Of a DNA stretch of 40,884 nucleotides, positions 39,904 to 40,884 are shown one piece after another. Within the stretch, counting starts at the first letter, position 1, and each line of letters opens with the position of its first letter. The position numbers were made by a program, and so were the translations under genes. The notes beneath the pieces were generated by a model. The model had not been told where the DNA came from. It worked only from the letters and a program-made list of their open reading frames with translations, and ran no database searches. The DNA is from Patescibacteria group bacterium (lineage in GTDB: Bacteria; Patescibacteriota; Patescibacteriia; Patescibacteriales; JAQTRU01), in assembly GCA_028711655.1 (NCBI GenBank), contig JAQTRU010000007.1, forward strand, positions 1 to 40,884, written 5' to 3'.

Positions 39904-40035
39904 ATTTTCAATTATCAAATTTCAATTTTCAATCAATTTTCAATATTTAATTTTCAAGGCTACTAATAGCGTTTGAAAATTAAATATTTAATAATTAAAT
40001 ATTGACTGAAAATTGGTCATTGAAAATTGAAAATT
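39904..40035. repeat. AATTTTCAATT word inverted repeat between MFS gene and rsmA
   Basis: Arm 1 (about 39904-39956, AATTTTCAATTATCAAATTT, CAATATTTAATTTTCAA) is mirrored by arm 2 (about 39972-40035, TTGAAAATTAAATATTTAAT, CATTGAAAATTGAAAATT). The arms fill the whole spacer. Confidence 0.75.
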
Positions 40036-40045
40036 ATACGCTTAT

Positions 40046-40884
40046 TTAATCAATTATACTTTCTCTCTTTATCATTTCCTCGTCAGCCAAAAAATTCATA
40101 GACAAAGAAGCGATGGCGGCCAAAATAAAAGTCCATTGGACATTAAAAAAGGGCAAAAGGAGTAAAATGAAAACGAACATAAAACTTTTTCCGAATTGGA
40201 CCGCCATCTCGTGGATAACGGTATATTCATCAACGTAATGCCCTTGATCAGCCGCTTTCTCATAATTTAGAACGTCAAAAGGCGTGCGGGCAAAAATTTT
40301 AGCCAAATTATGGTAAGTGGAGGTGATAAAAATCTGAAAAGCCGTAGCGATAAAAATTTTAATAATCCAGCCCAAAGCGTAAAAAATACTGCCATATTTC
40401 AACATTTTATTTTTATTGCCCTTGTCGGCAAACCGCCCGACAGAAAGCTGTAAAAATACCGTTACCGCCACAATCAAGGAAGACAGAGCCCCGACCTGGA
40501 AATAATTTCCGGACAAAAGTTCCCAGATAAAGATGGGCCAGATAATAACTCCGACGACATTCTCCGCTCCGTCTCCGAAATAAGCCAGCACCACTCTTCT
40601 CCGGCGCTTTGAAAAAAACTCTTTCCAAGTCTGGAAGTAGCTCCAGGAAAAAACTTCCGTGGTTTTTGGCAGAGTGGAAAAAGGTATTAAAGAAATGAAA
40701 TATATTATAATCGTAATTAAAAATAAAATGTCGTAATTATAATGGAATAAAATCCAGCCGGCGATTAAAGGCGTAATCGCGCCCAAAGAAATAGCCGTAG
40801 CCTCCATTAAACCGAGCTGTTTCGCCCGGTTGCTTTTGCTTGTAAATTTAGCCAAATCGGTATGGAGCGGTATCCAGTACATTA
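40046..40884 (-). CDS. MFS transporter, N-terminus cut off by the window edge
   Basis: The last 278 or so residues of a major-facilitator-type permease; the frame is open to the edge and the first helices are missing. Visible: YWIPLHTDLAKFTSKSNRAKQLGLM, a substrate-independent loop motif, several transmembrane helices (LGAITPLIAGWILF, ILFLITIIIYFISLIPF, VVGVIIWPIFIW, ALSSLIVAVTVFLQL, GSIFYALGWIIKIFIA, FMFVFILLLLPFF), and the A-like motif GRFADKGNKNKM between two of them. The substrate cannot be told. Many such CPR permeases are found next to housekeeping genes without operon linkage; here a repeat spacer separates it from rsmA. Confidence 0.8.
   Translation of the reverse strand, partial: MYWIPLHTDLAKFTSKSNRAKQLGLMEATAISLGAITPLIAGWILFHYNYDILFLITIIIYFISLIPFSTLPKTTEVFSWSYFQTWKEFFSKRRRRVVLAYFGDGAENVVGVIIWPIFIWELLSGNYFQVGALSSLIVAVTVFLQLSVGRFADKGNKNKMLKYGSIFYALGWIIKIFIATAFQIFITSTYHNLAKIFARTPFDVLNYEKAADQGHYVDEYTVIHEMAVQFGKSFMFVFILLLLPFFNVQWTFILAAIASLSMNFLADEEMIKRESIID

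Overview
The window looks like a chromosomal segment of a Candidate Phyla Radiation bacterium (Patescibacteria, Parcubacteria-like). This rests on gene content, not a marker gene: a VirB4/PrgI/VirB6-type secretion cluster, a giant cysteine-rich secreted protein, several solitary four-helix-bundle and GxxExxY ORFs, small housekeeping genes with little biosynthesis, and many short palindromes in spacers and inside genes. TGA is used as a stop codon (for example at 4153-4155), so the UGA-recoded Gracilibacteria/Absconditabacteria are unlikely.

Layout. 1-4230 is read mostly on the + strand: a small two-helix membrane protein, two tRNA-Arg genes inside a decayed tRNA cluster, recG carrying an in-frame inserted GxxExxY module, and an isolated unit (strong promoter, small ORFs, terminator) of unknown function. 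From 4221 to the right edge every convincing gene is on the - strand. 4221-8089: 3-methyladenine glycosylase, a four-helix-bundle pseudogene, radA, a DsbA-like protein and an NTF2/VirB8-like membrane protein. 8235-12858: a four-gene block with VirB4 ATPase, its split N-terminal partner, PrgI and a disordered protein. 12950-19000: two gene remnants, a membrane protein, a 1163-residue secreted LamG/LCAT-like lipase, a DMT transporter fused to a riboflavin-kinase domain, and a RibL-like nucleotidyltransferase. 19095-22867: metK, ahcY and adenosine kinase. 22991-28234: four-helix-bundle ORF, a helical protein, VirB6/TrbL and a disordered tail-anchored protein. 28361-38782: GxxExxY ORF, the 2772-residue giant, a REP-associated transposase with its REPs, and a thrombospondin-type-3 protein. 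39013 to the end: rsmA and a partial MFS transporter.

How the genes may work together. The two secretion blocks, the DsbA-like oxidoreductase and the Cys-rich giant form a plausible envelope apparatus for contact or DNA/protein transfer (inference). MetK, AhcY and adenosine kinase run a SAM cycle that removes S-adenosylhomocysteine and adenosine. The transporter-flavokinase fusion and the RibL-like enzyme would import riboflavin and convert it to FMN and FAD, a split and rewired version of RibF. RecG, RadA and the glycosylase serve DNA repair.

The most unusual theme is repeats. Nearly every spacer carries its own short word repeated in direct and inverted orientation. The small selfish ORFs are bordered by such words, and palindromes have entered coding sequence in frame in recG, the glycosylase, rsmA and the 27254-28234 gene.
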